Shown in pieces: positions 41,078 to 50,750 of a stretch of DNA of 64,000 nt (position 1 is its first letter; every line of letters starts with the position of its first letter). Origin of the DNA: Thiohalobacter sp. IOR34 (GTDB taxonomy: Bacteria; Pseudomonadota; Gammaproteobacteria; Thiohalobacterales; Thiohalobacteraceae); contig NZ_CP128988.1 in assembly GCF_030406045.1 (NCBI RefSeq), positions 2,081,438-2,145,437 on the forward strand, given 5' to 3'. The notes beneath the pieces are model-generated. The model searched no databases. It had not been told where the DNA came from and was given only the letters and a program-made list of their open reading frames with translations. The translations under genes and the position numbers were made by a program.

Positions 41078-42151
41078 TCAGGTGCAGGCCGGTGCGCGCC
41101 GCGGCGCGACGCGGCAGCACAGCTCGTAGGGGATGGTGGCGGCGGCCCGCGCCACCGTCTCCACCGGCAGCCCCTGGCCCCAGAGGGTGACCGGGTCACC
41201 GACCGCCGCCCGGGGCTGATCGCGCAGATCGATACAGAGCATGTCCATCGACACCCGGCCGATCAGCTGCGCCCGGCGACCGTTGACCAGCAGCGGCGTG
41301 CCGCTCGGTGCATGCCGCGGATAACCGTCGCCGTAACCGGCGGCGGCGATTCCCACCGGCATGTCCTCGGGACAGACCCAGTCGCCGCCGTAGCCGACGG
41401 CGTCGCCGCGGCGCAGCCGCCGCACCGCGATCAGGCGGGTACTGAAGGTCATGGCCGGCTGCAGCCCGAGGTCGGCGCCGCAGCCCTCGGCGAAGGGCGA
41501 GATGCCATACAGCATCAGTCCGGGGCGCACCCAGTCGAGGCGGGTCTGGGGCCAGGCCAGCAGGGCCGCGGAATTGGCCAGGGAACGTTCCGCCTCCATG
41601 CCCTCGGTGGCGCTGAGAAAGTGCTGCAGCTGGTGCCGGGTGACCTCGCCGTCAGGCTCATCGGCGCAGGCCAGATGGGACATCAGCCGCACCCGGCAGA
41701 TCTGCGGCAGGGCATTGAGCCGCTGCCAGGCCTCCTGCGCCGCCTGCGGGGGAAAGCCCAGGCGGTGCATGCCGCTGTCGATCTTCAACCAGACATGCAG
41801 CGGGGCCCGCAGACGGCTGGCTTCGAGGATCTCCAGCTGCTGTGGCTGGTGGATGACCGGGCTGAGCTGCTGCTCGCAGATGGCGTCCAGCTCGTCGGCC
41901 TCGAAGAAGCCCTCGAGCAGGGTGATCGGCTGGCGAATGCCGGCCTCGCGCAGGGTCAGCGCCTCCTCCAGGCTGGCCACCCCAAGGGCGTCGGCCGCGC
42001 TCAGGCTGCGCGCCACCTGCTGCAGACCGTGGCCGTAGCCGTTGGCCTTGACCACTGCCAGCAGCTGGCTGTGCGGGGCGTGCCGGCGGGCGATCTGCAG
42101 ATTGTGGCGCAGGGCGGCGGTGTCGACCTGCACGCAGGCGGGTCGCGCCAT
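41078..42151 (-). CDS. alr: Alanine racemase
   Basis: A PLP enzyme that makes D-alanine for peptidoglycan. 357 aa. The PLP lysine is in VVKANGYGHG (Lys35), the catalytic tyrosine in GYGDGYPRH, and IGRVSMDMLCIDL is typical. The start codon overlaps the dnaB stop (TGATG), so the two are coupled. Confidence 0.96.
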   Translation of the reverse strand: MARPACVQVDTAALRHNLQIARRHAPHSQLLAVVKANGYGHGLQQVARSLSAADALGVASLEEALTLREAGIRQPITLLEGFFEADELDAICEQQLSPVIHQPQQLEILEASRLRAPLHVWLKIDSGMHRLGFPPQAAQEAWQRLNALPQICRVRLMSHLACADEPDGEVTRHQLQHFLSATEGMEAERSLANSAALLAWPQTRLDWVRPGLMLYGISPFAEGCGADLGLQPAMTFSTRLIAVRRLRRGDAVGYGGDWVCPEDMPVGIAAAGYGDGYPRHAPSGTPLLVNGRRAQLIGRVSMDMLCIDLRDQPRAAVGDPVTLWGQGLPVETVARAAATIPYELCCRVAPRRAPACT

Positions 42152-43539
42152 CAGAACGCCTCGTCGCTGTATCCGTCGGAGACGAAGTTCTCGAAGCGGG
42201 TGTACTGGCCGAGGAAGGTCAACCGACGCATGCCGATGGGGCCGTTGCGCTGCTTGCCGATGATGATCTCGGCGGTACCCTTGTCCGGGCTGTCCTCGTT
42301 GTAGACCTCGTCGCGATAGATGAAGACGATCATGTCGGCGTCCTGCTCGATGGCACCGGACTCGCGCAGATCGGACATCACCGGCCGCTTGTTGGGCCGC
42401 TGCTCCAGCGAGCGGTTGAGCTGCGACAGGGCCACCACCGGCACGTGCAGCTCCTTGGCCAGTGCCTTCAGGCCACGCGAGATCTCGGAGATCTCGGCGG
42501 TGCGGTTGTCGCCGGCGCCCGGTGCCTGCATCAGCTGCAGGTAGTCGATGATGATCAGCCCCAGGTCGTGCTCGCGCTTCAGCCGCCGGGCCCGGGCGCG
42601 CAGCTCGGTGGGGGTCAGGGCGGGGGTATCGTCGATGAACAGCGGGGCCTCGGCGAGGATGCTCACCGCCGAGGTCAGCCGCGGCCAATCGTCGTCGTCC
42701 AGCTTGCCGGTGCGTACCTTGTGCTGGTCGATGCGCCCCAGGGAGGACATCAGGCGCATCGCCAGCTGTTCGCCCGGCATCTCCATGCTGAACACCGCGG
42801 TGACGGTCTTGTTCTTGATCGCCGCATGCTCGGCGATATTCATGGCGAAGGTGGTCTTGCCCATCGACGGGCGGCCGGCGACGATCACCAGGTCGGATGG
42901 CTGCAGGCCGGCGGTCATCTCGTCGAAGTCGTTGAAACCGGTGGGGATGCCGGTGATCGGATTGTCCAGCTGGAAGAGATGGTCGATACGGTCGACGGTG
43001 CGAGTCAGCAGCTCCTTGATGGGCGTGAAACCCTGCTTGCCCTGCTTGCCCTGCTCGGCGATGCGGAACACCTGCTGCTCGGCATAGTCCAGCAGCTCGC
43101 CAGGCTTGCGCCCGGCCGGCATGTAGGCGGCATTGGCGATGTCGGTGCCGACCCGCACCAGCTGGCGCAGCACCGAGTGCTCGCGCACGATGTCCGCATA
43201 GGCGGCGATGTTGGCCGCACTGGGGGTGTTGTGAGCCAGCTCGCCGAGGTAGGCCAGGCCACCGGCATCGTCCAGACGGTGCTCGTTGTCCAGTGTCTCC
43301 GACAGGGTCACCACGTCGAACGGCCGCCCTTCCTCCGCCAGGCGGCGGATGGCGCGGAAGATCAGCCGGTGGTCGCGGCGATAGAAATCCTCCTCGGCGA
43401 CCCGGTCGGCGATCTGGTCCCAGGCCTCGTTGTCCAGCATCAGCCCGCCCAGCACGGCCTGTTCCGCGGGTATGGAATGCGGCGGCACCTTGAGGGCGTC
43501 GGTTTGCGCCGCCTCGGCGGCCTGCAGGACTTCTGGCAT
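42151..43539 (-). CDS. dnaB: Replicative DNA helicase DnaB
   Basis: The hexameric 5'-3' helicase at the replication fork. 462 aa: an N-terminal domain (PHSIPAEQAVLGGLMLDN), then the RecA-like domain with Walker A VAGRPSMGKTTFAMNIAE, SMEMPGEQLAMRL, LIIIDYLQLM and the arginine-finger end. No intein is present. The gap to rplI upstream (223 bp) suggests its own promoter, not identified. Confidence 0.97.
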   Translation of the reverse strand: MPEVLQAAEAAQTDALKVPPHSIPAEQAVLGGLMLDNEAWDQIADRVAEEDFYRRDHRLIFRAIRRLAEEGRPFDVVTLSETLDNEHRLDDAGGLAYLGELAHNTPSAANIAAYADIVREHSVLRQLVRVGTDIANAAYMPAGRKPGELLDYAEQQVFRIAEQGKQGKQGFTPIKELLTRTVDRIDHLFQLDNPITGIPTGFNDFDEMTAGLQPSDLVIVAGRPSMGKTTFAMNIAEHAAIKNKTVTAVFSMEMPGEQLAMRLMSSLGRIDQHKVRTGKLDDDDWPRLTSAVSILAEAPLFIDDTPALTPTELRARARRLKREHDLGLIIIDYLQLMQAPGAGDNRTAEISEISRGLKALAKELHVPVVALSQLNRSLEQRPNKRPVMSDLRESGAIEQDADMIVFIYRDEVYNEDSPDKGTAEIIIGKQRNGPIGMRRLTFLGQYTRFENFVSDGYSDEAF

Positions 43540-43762
43540 CAGCGCGTCAACCGGTTCACTGGCAATCGGGGATGGGGAGGGCTGTTATTTCACCGCAAAG
43601 CGGCGGCAGGCGCAAAGGGATTTTGGTGAGGGTGGCGGGCGGCGGCGAACGCGCGGCAACCTGCCTGCAACGTCGCGCATCCGGTCACAGCGGCACGCCG
43701 CCGGCGGCCATCCCCCGGCTGGGGAACGGCCGTCCGGCGGCGGTCTGCGTTCGGGAAAGGGC

Positions 43763-44209
43763 TTATTCGGCGACGATGATCAGCTTGATCACGGCGTCGA
43801 CGTCGCTGTGCAGGTGGATCTGCACATCGAACTCGCCGGTGGTACGGAAGGGGCCTTCCGGCAGCCGCACCTCCTGTCGCTCCACGGCCTGGCCGGCTGC
43901 GGTCACGGCCCGGGCAATGTCGCCGGTGCCGATGGAACCGAACAGCTTGCCCTCCTCGCCGGCCTTGGCGGTGATGGTCACCTCCAGATCCTGCAGACCC
44001 TCGGCCCGCGCCTCGGCGGCAGCCAGGGCCTCGGCGGCGGCCTTCTCCAGCTCGGCGCGGCGCTCCTCGAAGCGGGCCAGGTTCTCCGGCGTGGCCGGCG
44101 TGGCCTTGCCCTTCGGAATCAGATAATTGCGGCCATAACCCGGTTTCACCTTCACCCGGTCGCCCAACTCGCCGAGATTGGCGACTTTCTCAAGCAGGAT
44201 AACGTCCAT
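43763..44209 (-). CDS. rplI: 50S ribosomal protein L9
   Basis: 148 aa starting [22 protein letters not shown], with the RNA-binding [13 protein letters not shown] and a long connecting helix rich in Ala/Glu. Member of the rpsF-priB-rpsR-DUF2232-rplI operon. Confidence 0.98.
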   Translation of the reverse strand: MDVILLEKVANLGELGDRVKVKPGYGRNYLIPKGKATPATPENLARFEERRAELEKAAAEALAAAEARAEGLQDLEVTITAKAGEEGKLFGSIGTGDIARAVTAAGQAVERQEVRLPEGPFRTTGEFDVQIHLHSDVDAVIKLIIVAE

Positions 44210-44285
44210 GACTGGTTACCTCGTCGATTAAACTCGTTCGTTCTTGATCAAATCCAAATAATTCAAACCCGACCGCCCCCTGCGG

Positions 44286-45206
44286 TCAGCTCCCGGCCGC
44301 GAACCGCTCGCGGAGACGCAGCCAGGTATCGCTCATCCCCAGCAGGGCCAGCAGTCCGCCGGCATGCGGCTCGGCGAACAGCAACAGCGCATAGAGGGCG
44401 ATCAGCCAGCCCCTGCCCTGTCCCGAGGCGCGCACCAGGGCATGCACCACGGCCAGTCCCTGGAGCAGGAAGCCGACCGCCGCGACCAGCGCCAGGTCGG
44501 TGGCCATGGTGCCCACCGTGCCCGGCGCCAGCAGCGCCAGCCCCAGCAGCAGCAGGCCGGCGGCACCGAGCTGCGGCCCCAGTTGCAGGCGGCGGAACTC
44601 GTCGCCGAAGCCGCCCGGATTGTAGAGCAGCGCCTGCCACCAGCGTCCCAGCAGCAGGCTGCCCAGCACACCGACGCTGAGCGCCACCGCCGTCAGCGCG
44701 GTCATCCAGCGACCGAGCAGCGGCAGGCGGTCGGCCAGATCCGGCCCGCCCTGCCGCTGCAGCGCCTCGACCAGCGGCCGGAGCTGCGCCTGCCACCACA
44801 CGGCCGGGTCGCCGAGCAGGGCGTAGCTGCCGGCCACCAGCAGCAGCCCCAGACCGAGTATCGTCAGCACGGCCAGCGGCAGGGACACGCTGCGCCGCAA
44901 CACCAGGGCCGCCAGCCACAACGGCAGCCAGAGCAGCAGGCCGCTGAAGGCCAGCGGCAGGGCAGCGCCGAGCAGGATCTGGCCGAGCAGCCCCAGAACC
45001 AGCAACCCTCCGCCCATGACCCCGAGGCCAGGCCGGGCGCCGCGGCGCAGGGTCACCAGGGCCAGCGCCCCACCGCCCAGATAGGCCAGCGGCGAGGTCA
45101 GGGGCTGCAGCAGCAGCGCCAGCAGACTGCTAAGCGCCAGTACCGTGACGGCGGACAGGTAGCCGCCCATCACGTAGGCCGCCAGACGTCGCATCAGCAT
45201 GGGCAT
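44286..45206 (-). CDS. DUF2232 / YybS-like membrane protein
   Basis: 306 aa with about eight to ten hydrophobic segments and no soluble domain. It sits between rpsR and rplI, where many gammaproteobacteria carry a DUF2232 membrane protein. Its function is unknown. The sequence is extremely Leu/Ala/Gly-rich. I see no catalytic motif. Confidence 0.8.
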   Translation of the reverse strand: MPMLMRRLAAYVMGGYLSAVTVLALSSLLALLLQPLTSPLAYLGGGALALVTLRRGARPGLGVMGGGLLVLGLLGQILLGAALPLAFSGLLLWLPLWLAALVLRRSVSLPLAVLTILGLGLLLVAGSYALLGDPAVWWQAQLRPLVEALQRQGGPDLADRLPLLGRWMTALTAVALSVGVLGSLLLGRWWQALLYNPGGFGDEFRRLQLGPQLGAAGLLLLGLALLAPGTVGTMATDLALVAAVGFLLQGLAVVHALVRASGQGRGWLIALYALLLFAEPHAGGLLALLGMSDTWLRLRERFAAGS

Positions 45207-45251
45207 GCCCGTGCCCGGCCCGCCGCCCGGCAGCCGGCCGTCGACCCGGCC

Positions 45252-45476
45252 TCAGTGGGCGTCGCAGTACGGCAGCAGCGCCAGGAAACGGGCGCGCTTG
45301 ATGGCCGTGGCCAGCTGACGCTGGTACTTGGCGCTGGTGCCGGTGATGCGGCTCGGCACGATCTTGCCCGTCTCGGTGATGTAGTTCTTGAGCGTGGCGA
45401 TGTCCTTGTAGTCGATTTCCTTCACGCCCTCGGCGGTGAAACGGCAGTACTTTCTGCGGCGGAAATAACGCGACAT
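45252..45476 (-). CDS. rpsR: 30S ribosomal protein S18
   Basis: 74 aa starting [17 protein letters not shown], with [19 protein letters not shown] and [25 protein letters not shown], fully typical of S18. Confidence 0.98.
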   Translation of the reverse strand: MSRYFRRRKYCRFTAEGVKEIDYKDIATLKNYITETGKIVPSRITGTSAKYQRQLATAIKRARFLALLPYCDAH

Positions 45477-45501
45477 GTTGTCTTCCTCTGTATTGAGTCG
45501 G

Positions 45502-45852
45502 TCAGCCCTGTTCCGGCTCGCTGCCGGGCAGGGATTCGATCTGTTCGGCGTGCAGCACCAGTCGCTGCTCGCCATTGCGGTGGTTGTCCCGGTTCAGGAA
45601 CCCCCGCACCCGCACCCGGTCGCCCCGCTGCAGCGTCCTCAGCCGCTGCAGCAGGAGATCGCCGGCGGCCTTGACGGTGATCCGCAACCGGGCCTGGCGC
45701 GGCATGCCGGCTTCCTGCTGCCGGGACTGGTGTTCCAGGGTGAAACGCCCCAGCGGGATGCCGGCCGGCGAGTGGCGGAACTCGGGATCACGGACCAGGG
45801 TGCCGCTGAGCCAAACCTGATTGTGGACGCCGTCGACCGTCACGGCCGGCAC
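45502..45852 (-). CDS. priB: Primosomal replication protein PriB
   Basis: 116 aa OB-fold protein related to single-strand binding proteins, acting in PriA-dependent replication restart. Seen: [31 protein letters not shown] and [14 protein letters not shown]. The operon position between rpsF and rpsR is diagnostic. GTG start at 45852; a GTG three codons later is an alternative. Confidence 0.92.
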   Translation of the reverse strand: MPAVTVDGVHNQVWLSGTLVRDPEFRHSPAGIPLGRFTLEHQSRQQEAGMPRQARLRITVKAAGDLLLQRLRTLQRGDRVRVRGFLNRDNHRNGEQRLVLHAEQIESLPGSEPEQG

Positions 45853-45865
45853 CTGCGTCCCAGGA

Positions 45866-46258
45866 TCAGGAGGCGTCCCCGGTGGCCTCGGACTTGGTCT
45901 CCTCCGCCTTGGGGGCTGCCTCGCGGCTCTCCTCGCGCTCTTCCTTCTTGGCCAGCAGCGAGGGCTCGGTGATCGCCTCGTCGCGGGCGATGACCAGATT
46001 GCGCAGCACCGCGTCGTTGAAACGGAAGGCGCTGTTCAGCTCGTCGAGGGCCTCCTGGGTGCACTCGATGTTCATCAGCACATAGTGCGCCTTGTGGACC
46101 TTCTGGATCGGATAGGCCAGCTGACGGCGGCCCCAGTCTTCGAGGCGGTGGATCTTGCCGCCGGTGGCTTCGATGGTCGAGCGATAGCGCTCGATCATGG
46201 CAGGAACCTGCTCGCTCTGGTCAGGATGGACCAGAAACACGATTTCATAGTGACGCAT
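45866..46258 (-). CDS. rpsF: 30S ribosomal protein S6
   Basis: 130 aa starting [25 protein letters not shown], with [23 protein letters not shown] and an acidic/Lys-rich C-terminal tail. First gene of the operon; the promoter is at 46347-46376. Confidence 0.98.
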   Translation of the reverse strand: MRHYEIVFLVHPDQSEQVPAMIERYRSTIEATGGKIHRLEDWGRRQLAYPIQKVHKAHYVLMNIECTQEALDELNSAFRFNDAVLRNLVIARDEAITEPSLLAKKEEREESREAAPKAEETKSEATGDAS

Positions 46259-46346
46259 TGTATGCTCCCTGTGGATTCAGCAGCCGCCCGCCCGGTGCGG
46301 TACGGCAAGGAGTCCCGGGCACCTCCAGGGCCCCCGGAAACGCGGA

Positions 46347-46376
46347 ATTCTACAGCCAAGCGGCCTGCCGGTGCAA
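46347..46376 (-). promoter_or_regulatory. Sigma-70 promoter for the rpsF operon
   Basis: On the minus strand TTGCAC (46376-46371), an 18-bp spacer and TAGAAT (46352-46347). About 88 bp before the rpsF ATG. Confidence 0.6.
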
Positions 46377-46396
46377 GGCGGGGAGAACGGCCGCGT

Positions 46397-47140
46397 TCAG
46401 GATTCGCGCTGGCGGCAGGCCTCGAACAGCATCACCCCGGCCGCCACCGAAACGTTGAGGCTGGCCACGCTGCCGTGCATCGGGATGCGCAGCAGGGCGT
46501 CGCAGTGCTCGCGGGTCAGGCGCCGCAGCCCCCGGCCCTCGCTGCCCAGCACCAGGGCCAGCGGGCCGCGCAGATCGGTCTGGTAGAGGCTCTGCTCGGC
46601 CTCGCCGGCGGCACCGTAGATCCACAGCCCGGCATCGCGCAGGACCCGCAGCGCGCGCGCCAGGTTGGTCACCTGGAACACCGGCAGTGTCTCGGCCGCA
46701 CCGCAGGCCACCTTGCGCACCACCGGGGTCAGGCCGACTGCCTTATCCCGCGGCAGGATCACCGCCTGCACCCCGGCAGCATCGGCGCTGCGCAGGCAGG
46801 CCCCCAGATTGTGCGGATCGGTCACCCCGTCCAGCACCAGCAGGAAGAGCGGCGCTTCCAGCCCCGCAAGGAAGGCCGGCAGTTCGCGCTCACCGCGCAG
46901 CGGCTGTGGCCGCACCTCGGCAGCCACCCCCTGGTGGCGGGCGCCACCCAGGCTCTCGTCCAACAGCCGGCGCTCGACCCGCTCCAGCGGCACGCCGGCC
47001 GCCCCGGCCCGTTCCTGCAATGCCCGCAGCCGCGCATCCTCCCGCCCCTGCTGCAGGCGCAGGCGGCGGATGCGCCCGGGATCACGGCGCAGCAGCGCCT
47101 CGACGGCGTGCAGGCCATAGATCCACTCGTCAGCCGCCAC
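46397..47140 (-). CDS. rlmB: 23S rRNA (guanosine-2'-O)-methyltransferase RlmB
   Basis: Methylates Gm2251 in the peptidyl-transferase P loop. 247 aa SPOUT enzyme with VLDGVTDPHNLGACLRSADAAG, LVLGSEGRGLRRLTREHCD and IPMHGSVASLNVSVAAGVMLFE. GTG start at 47140. Removing the element at 47145-47296 would place the start 3 nt after the stop of the OmpA-like gene, making rnr-ompA-like-rlmB one operon. Confidence 0.95.
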   Translation of the reverse strand: MAADEWIYGLHAVEALLRRDPGRIRRLRLQQGREDARLRALQERAGAAGVPLERVERRLLDESLGGARHQGVAAEVRPQPLRGERELPAFLAGLEAPLFLLVLDGVTDPHNLGACLRSADAAGVQAVILPRDKAVGLTPVVRKVACGAAETLPVFQVTNLARALRVLRDAGLWIYGAAGEAEQSLYQTDLRGPLALVLGSEGRGLRRLTREHCDALLRIPMHGSVASLNVSVAAGVMLFEACRQRES

Positions 47141-47144
47141 GGGC

Positions 47145-47296
47145 TAGGAGCCTTGCCGTGCCACGCCCTGGCACGGCAAGGCGATCTTTGCGGTCGTTCG
47201 AGGAGGATGGTGGGCACCATGCGACGAAAACGACCGCAAATAGGGGCTGCCGTGGTGCGTTCGCAGTAGGTCCAGCATTACTCGGTCAGGCTCCTA
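47145..47296. repeat. TA-bounded long-hairpin element (TAGGAGCC type)
   Basis: 152 bp with ends TAGGAGCC and GGCTCCTA. Inside are a perfect 11-bp hairpin (TTGCCGTGCCA / TGGCACGGCAA, 47153-47179) and a 12-bp stem (TTTGCGGTCGTT 47187-47198 / AACGACCGCAAA 47229-47240) enclosing a core GGATGGTGGGCACCATGC. The right TA is part of the stop codon of the OmpA-like gene. The same architecture, with different stem sequence, is found at 54488-54654. Confidence 0.82.
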
Positions 47297-47992
47297 GCGT
47301 CCGGCCGGGGCCGGCGCCCGGTAGGCCTCCTCCTCCCGTCCCTCCACCACCGGCTTGACGATCAGCTCGACACGACGGTTCAGCTGGCGACCAGCCGCGG
47401 TGGCGTTGCTGGCCCGCGGCTCACGTTCGCCGCGTCCCTCGGCATGCAGCCGCTGGCGCGGCACGCCACGGCTGACCAGATAGTCGACCACGCTCTGCGC
47501 GCGCCGCTCGGAAAGACGCTGGTTGTAGGCCTCGGAACCGATGCTGTCGGTGTGGCCGATGACGTGCACCAGGGTCTGGTCATAGCGCTTGAGGATCTCG
47601 GCGACCTTGTCCAGGGTGGGCAGAAAGGCCGACTTGAGGCGGGCGCTGTCGAAGTCGAAGGACACCTCGCTGGCGATGTCGATCTTCAGGCTCTGGTCCT
47701 TGAGACGCTGCACCTCGATCTGGTGCTGACGCCGCTCCGCCTCCAGCTGTGCCTCGAACTCGCGCTGCTGCTGGTCCATGTAGTTGCCGACCATGCCGCC
47801 GGCCAGGGCCCCCACGGCAGCACCGACGAAGCGGCCGCTGTCACGATCGAGCTGGTGGCCGACCACGGCGCCGACCACCGCGCCCACGGCGGCCCCGGTC
47901 TTGGCCCGCCGGTTGGGGTCATCGGCGGCACAGCCGGCGAGCAGCGCGGCCAGCAGCACCGACAATACCGGACGTATGCGTTTGCGCTTCAT
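47294..47992 (-). CDS. OmpA-family lipoprotein with glycine zipper
   Basis: 232 aa. A lipoprotein signal (MKRKRIRPVLSVLLAALLAGC, lipid Cys21), a glycine-zipper segment (GAAVGAVVGAVVGHQLD and a second GAAVGALAGGMVGN), a short coiled coil rich in Gln/Glu, and a C-terminal OmpA/Pal peptidoglycan-binding domain (VIGHTDSIGSEAYNQRLSERRAQ). It probably anchors the outer membrane to peptidoglycan. An alternative start at 48013 overlaps the rnr stop (ATGA). The stop TAG sits on the TA of a repeat element. Confidence 0.9.
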   Translation of the reverse strand: MKRKRIRPVLSVLLAALLAGCAADDPNRRAKTGAAVGAVVGAVVGHQLDRDSGRFVGAAVGALAGGMVGNYMDQQQREFEAQLEAERRQHQIEVQRLKDQSLKIDIASEVSFDFDSARLKSAFLPTLDKVAEILKRYDQTLVHVIGHTDSIGSEAYNQRLSERRAQSVVDYLVSRGVPRQRLHAEGRGEREPRASNATAAGRQLNRRVELIVKPVVEGREEEAYRAPAPAGR

Positions 47993-48009
47993 GATGAAAG
48001 CTGATGACT

Positions 48010-50427
48010 TCATGACTTCTTGCGCCGCGAGCGACGGCGACGCGAGGAACGGGACTTGCGGCTCTTGCCCTCGCCTTCGCCCTTGGCCGGCTCGGCAGCG
48101 GCTGCCGGGGCCTCGGCCACCGGCTCGGCCGCCGGCTGGGTCTCGGCTGCCGCACGGCGCCCCTTTTTGCGCCGTCCCCGCTTGCGTCCGCCGCGGCGCG
48201 GCTCGGCAGCAGGCATCGCCGCCCCCTCCCCGGCCAGCTCGAAATCGATCTTGCGCTCGTCGAGATCGACCCGCACCACCTTGACCCGGATCGGATCGCC
48301 GAGGCGGTAGACGACGTGGGTGCGTTCGCCCATCAGCCGGTGGCCGGCTGGATTGAAATGGTAGTAGTCGTTCTTCAGCGAGGTGACGTGCACCAGCCCC
48401 TCGACATAGATGTCCGCCAGTTCGACGAACAGGCCGAAGGAGGTCACGCTGCTGATCACGCCATCGAACTCCTCGCCGACCTTGTCCAGCATGTACTCGC
48501 ACTTCAGCCAGTCGATGGCGTCGCGGGTCGCCTCGTCGGCACGGCGCTCGGTCATCGAGCAGTGCTCGCCGAGACTCTGCATCTCGCTGCAGCCGTAGGG
48601 AAAGGCCAGCTTGCGCTTGCGCTGCTGGTTGCGCAGCAGATGGCGGATCCCGCGGTGCACCAGCAGGTCCGGATAGCGCCGGATCGGCGAAGTGAAGTGC
48701 AGATACTGGGGCAGCGCCAGGCCGAAGTGACCCTCGTTCTCGGGCGTGTAGCGCGCCTGCGACAGGGTGCGCAGCATGACGGTCTGGATCAGATGGGCAT
48801 CGGGCCGCCCCTCGACCTGTTTCAGGAGTTGGGCGAAATGCCGGGCCTCCGGCTTGTCGCCGCCGGGCAGGCTGAGCCCCAGCTCGCCCAGGAATTCGCG
48901 CAGATCGGCGAGCTTCTCCGCCTGGGGCCCCTCGTGGACCCGGTACAGGGTGGGGAGGCGATGGCGCTCCAGAAACCGCGCCGTGGCCACGTTGGCGGCG
49001 ATCATGCACTCCTCGATGAGTTTGTGGGCATCGTTGCGCTCCACCGGCACGATGCGCTCGATCTTGCGCGCCTTGCCGAACTCGATACGTGTCTCGGTAC
49101 GATCGAAGTCGATGGCACCGCGCGCCTCGCGGCCCTTGCGCAGCACCTTGTACAGGCGGTGCAGTTCCTCCAGGTGCGGCACCAGCGCCTGATAGCGGCT
49201 GCGCACCTCGGGGTTCCTGTCCACCACCATGGCCGCCACCTCGTCGTAGGTGAGCCGGGCATGGGAGCGCATCACCCCCTCCATGAACCTGGAACGCAGG
49301 ATCCGCCCTTCCTGGGTGATGTACATCTCGCACACCATGCACAGCCGGTCTACATGAGGGTTGAGGGAACAGAGGCCATTGGAGAGGACCTCCGGCAGCA
49401 TGGGAATCACCCGCTCGGGGAAATACACCGAGTTGCCACGCGCCTCGGCCTCGACGTCCAGTGCCGTGCCGGGTCGCACATAGTGTGAGACATCGGCGAT
49501 GGCCACCAGCAGCCGCCAGCCCTTGGGCTTGCGTTCACAGTACACGGCATCATCGAAATCGCGTGAGTCGGCGCCGTCGATGGTCACCAGCGGCAGCTCG
49601 CGCAGATCGACACGGCCCCGCTTGGCGGCCGGCGGCACCTTGTCGCCGAGCCCGGCGATCTCCTCCTCGACGGCCAGCGGCCAGGCCAGCGGCAGCTCGT
49701 GGGCACGGATGGCGACGTCGATCTCCATGCCCGGGGCCATGTGGTCACCCAGCACTTCGATCACCCGGCCGATCGGCGGCGAGCGGCGGGTCGGTTGTTC
49801 GAGGATGTCGACGCTGACGATCTGGCCGTGCTGGGCACCGCCCTCCTCGCCCGGCGGTATGCTGATCTCCAGCGGCATGCGCTTGCTGTCCGGGACCACG
49901 AAGCTGACCCCGTTCTCGGTATAGAAGCGGCCAACCACCCGGTGGGTGTTGCGCTCCAGCACCTCGACCACCGCGCCCTGGCTGCGGCCGCGGCGGTCCT
50001 TGCCGATGATCCGCGCCACCACCCGGTCGCCATGGAACAGGCCTCGCATCTCGCGCGCGGACAGGAACAGGTCGTCACCGCCCTCGTCCGGGACCAGGAA
50101 ACCGAAGCCGTCCGGGTGAGCGATGACCCGGCCGCGCACCAGATCCAGCTTGTCGACCAGGCCGTAGCCATCACGCCGGTTGCGCACCAGTTGACCGTCC
50201 CGGACCATGGCGCTCAGCCGCCGGCGCAGGGCCTCCAGGTCCTCCTCGCGGTCCAGCCCGAGCAGCTCGGCGATCTGTTCCTGCTGCAGCGGCACACCCT
50301 GCTTCTCCAACAGCTCCATGATGAATTCACGGCTGGGGATGGGGCGGCCGTACTTCTGCGCCTCGCGCTCGGCATTCGGATCGGCCTGCTGCCAATCCGC
50401 TGATTTCTTTTTGCGTTTTCTCGCCAT
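48010..50427 (-). CDS. rnr: Ribonuclease R
   Basis: A processive 3'-5' exoribonuclease that degrades structured RNA. 805 aa: helix-turn-helix region, cold-shock domains (RGRVIAHPDGFGFLVPDEGGDDLF), the RNB catalytic domain (LVTIDGADSRDFDDAVYCE, the Asp cluster), an S1 domain (GVISSVTSFGLFVELADIYVEGLVHV), and a Lys/Arg-rich tail from about residue 730 with an Ala/Glu/Pro linker. The ATG at 50427 begins MARKRKKK. Upstream of the OmpA-like gene and rlmB. Confidence 0.96.
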   Translation of the reverse strand: MARKRKKKSADWQQADPNAEREAQKYGRPIPSREFIMELLEKQGVPLQQEQIAELLGLDREEDLEALRRRLSAMVRDGQLVRNRRDGYGLVDKLDLVRGRVIAHPDGFGFLVPDEGGDDLFLSAREMRGLFHGDRVVARIIGKDRRGRSQGAVVEVLERNTHRVVGRFYTENGVSFVVPDSKRMPLEISIPPGEEGGAQHGQIVSVDILEQPTRRSPPIGRVIEVLGDHMAPGMEIDVAIRAHELPLAWPLAVEEEIAGLGDKVPPAAKRGRVDLRELPLVTIDGADSRDFDDAVYCERKPKGWRLLVAIADVSHYVRPGTALDVEAEARGNSVYFPERVIPMLPEVLSNGLCSLNPHVDRLCMVCEMYITQEGRILRSRFMEGVMRSHARLTYDEVAAMVVDRNPEVRSRYQALVPHLEELHRLYKVLRKGREARGAIDFDRTETRIEFGKARKIERIVPVERNDAHKLIEECMIAANVATARFLERHRLPTLYRVHEGPQAEKLADLREFLGELGLSLPGGDKPEARHFAQLLKQVEGRPDAHLIQTVMLRTLSQARYTPENEGHFGLALPQYLHFTSPIRRYPDLLVHRGIRHLLRNQQRKRKLAFPYGCSEMQSLGEHCSMTERRADEATRDAIDWLKCEYMLDKVGEEFDGVISSVTSFGLFVELADIYVEGLVHVTSLKNDYYHFNPAGHRLMGERTHVVYRLGDPIRVKVVRVDLDERKIDFELAGEGAAMPAAEPRRGGRKRGRRKKGRRAAAETQPAAEPVAEAPAAAAEPAKGEGEGKSRKSRSSRRRRSRRKKS

Positions 50428-50482
50428 GGTCGACTTCAGACTCTGTCCTTGGGAGTGCACATCATCCCGCCCCGCCGCCGCA

Positions 50483-50511
50483 TTGACAAGTAAATCCTGG
50501 GCGGGTAAAGT
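50483..50511 (+). promoter_or_regulatory. Sigma-70 promoter for tRNA-Leu
   Basis: TTGACA (50483-50488, perfect), a 17-bp spacer and TAAAGT (50506-50511), 41 bp before the mature tRNA 5' end. Confidence 0.8.
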
Positions 50512-50551
50512 GCGCGGCTCTCGGGTGTTGCTGTCCGGTGGACCCGTGAAT

Positions 50552-50638
50552 GCCGAGGTGGCGGAATTGGTAGACGCGCTAGCTTCAGGTGCTAGTGGGG
50601 GTAACCCCGTGGAGGTTCAAGTCCTCTCCTCGGCACCA
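50552..50638 (+). tRNA. tRNA-Leu (anticodon CAG)
   Basis: An 87-nt class II tRNA. Acceptor stem GCCGAGG pairs with CCTCGGC, D arm GGTAGACGC, anticodon loop TTCAGGT in the stem CTAGC/GCTAG, a long variable arm TGGGGGTAACCCCGT, T loop GTTCAAGTC, and encoded CCA at 50636-50638. The anticodon CAG reads CUG. An AT-rich inverted repeat (ATCTTTA/TAAAGAT) follows, with no T-tract. Confidence 0.97.
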
Positions 50639-50750
50639 TCTTTAAAGTAAAGATAAAACAATCCCTGTAACCCCGCATTCCACGGACTGTTCCTGAACCG
50701 GCTGTTTATGCTGGCTTTTCCTGCCACCCTCCATCAGCGCTCCCCACCGC

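Noticed and set aside
50634-50665. Intrinsic terminator after tRNA-Leu (ATCTTTA/TAAAGAT).
   Set aside because: The stem is AT-only and is followed by AAAACA rather than a T-tract.
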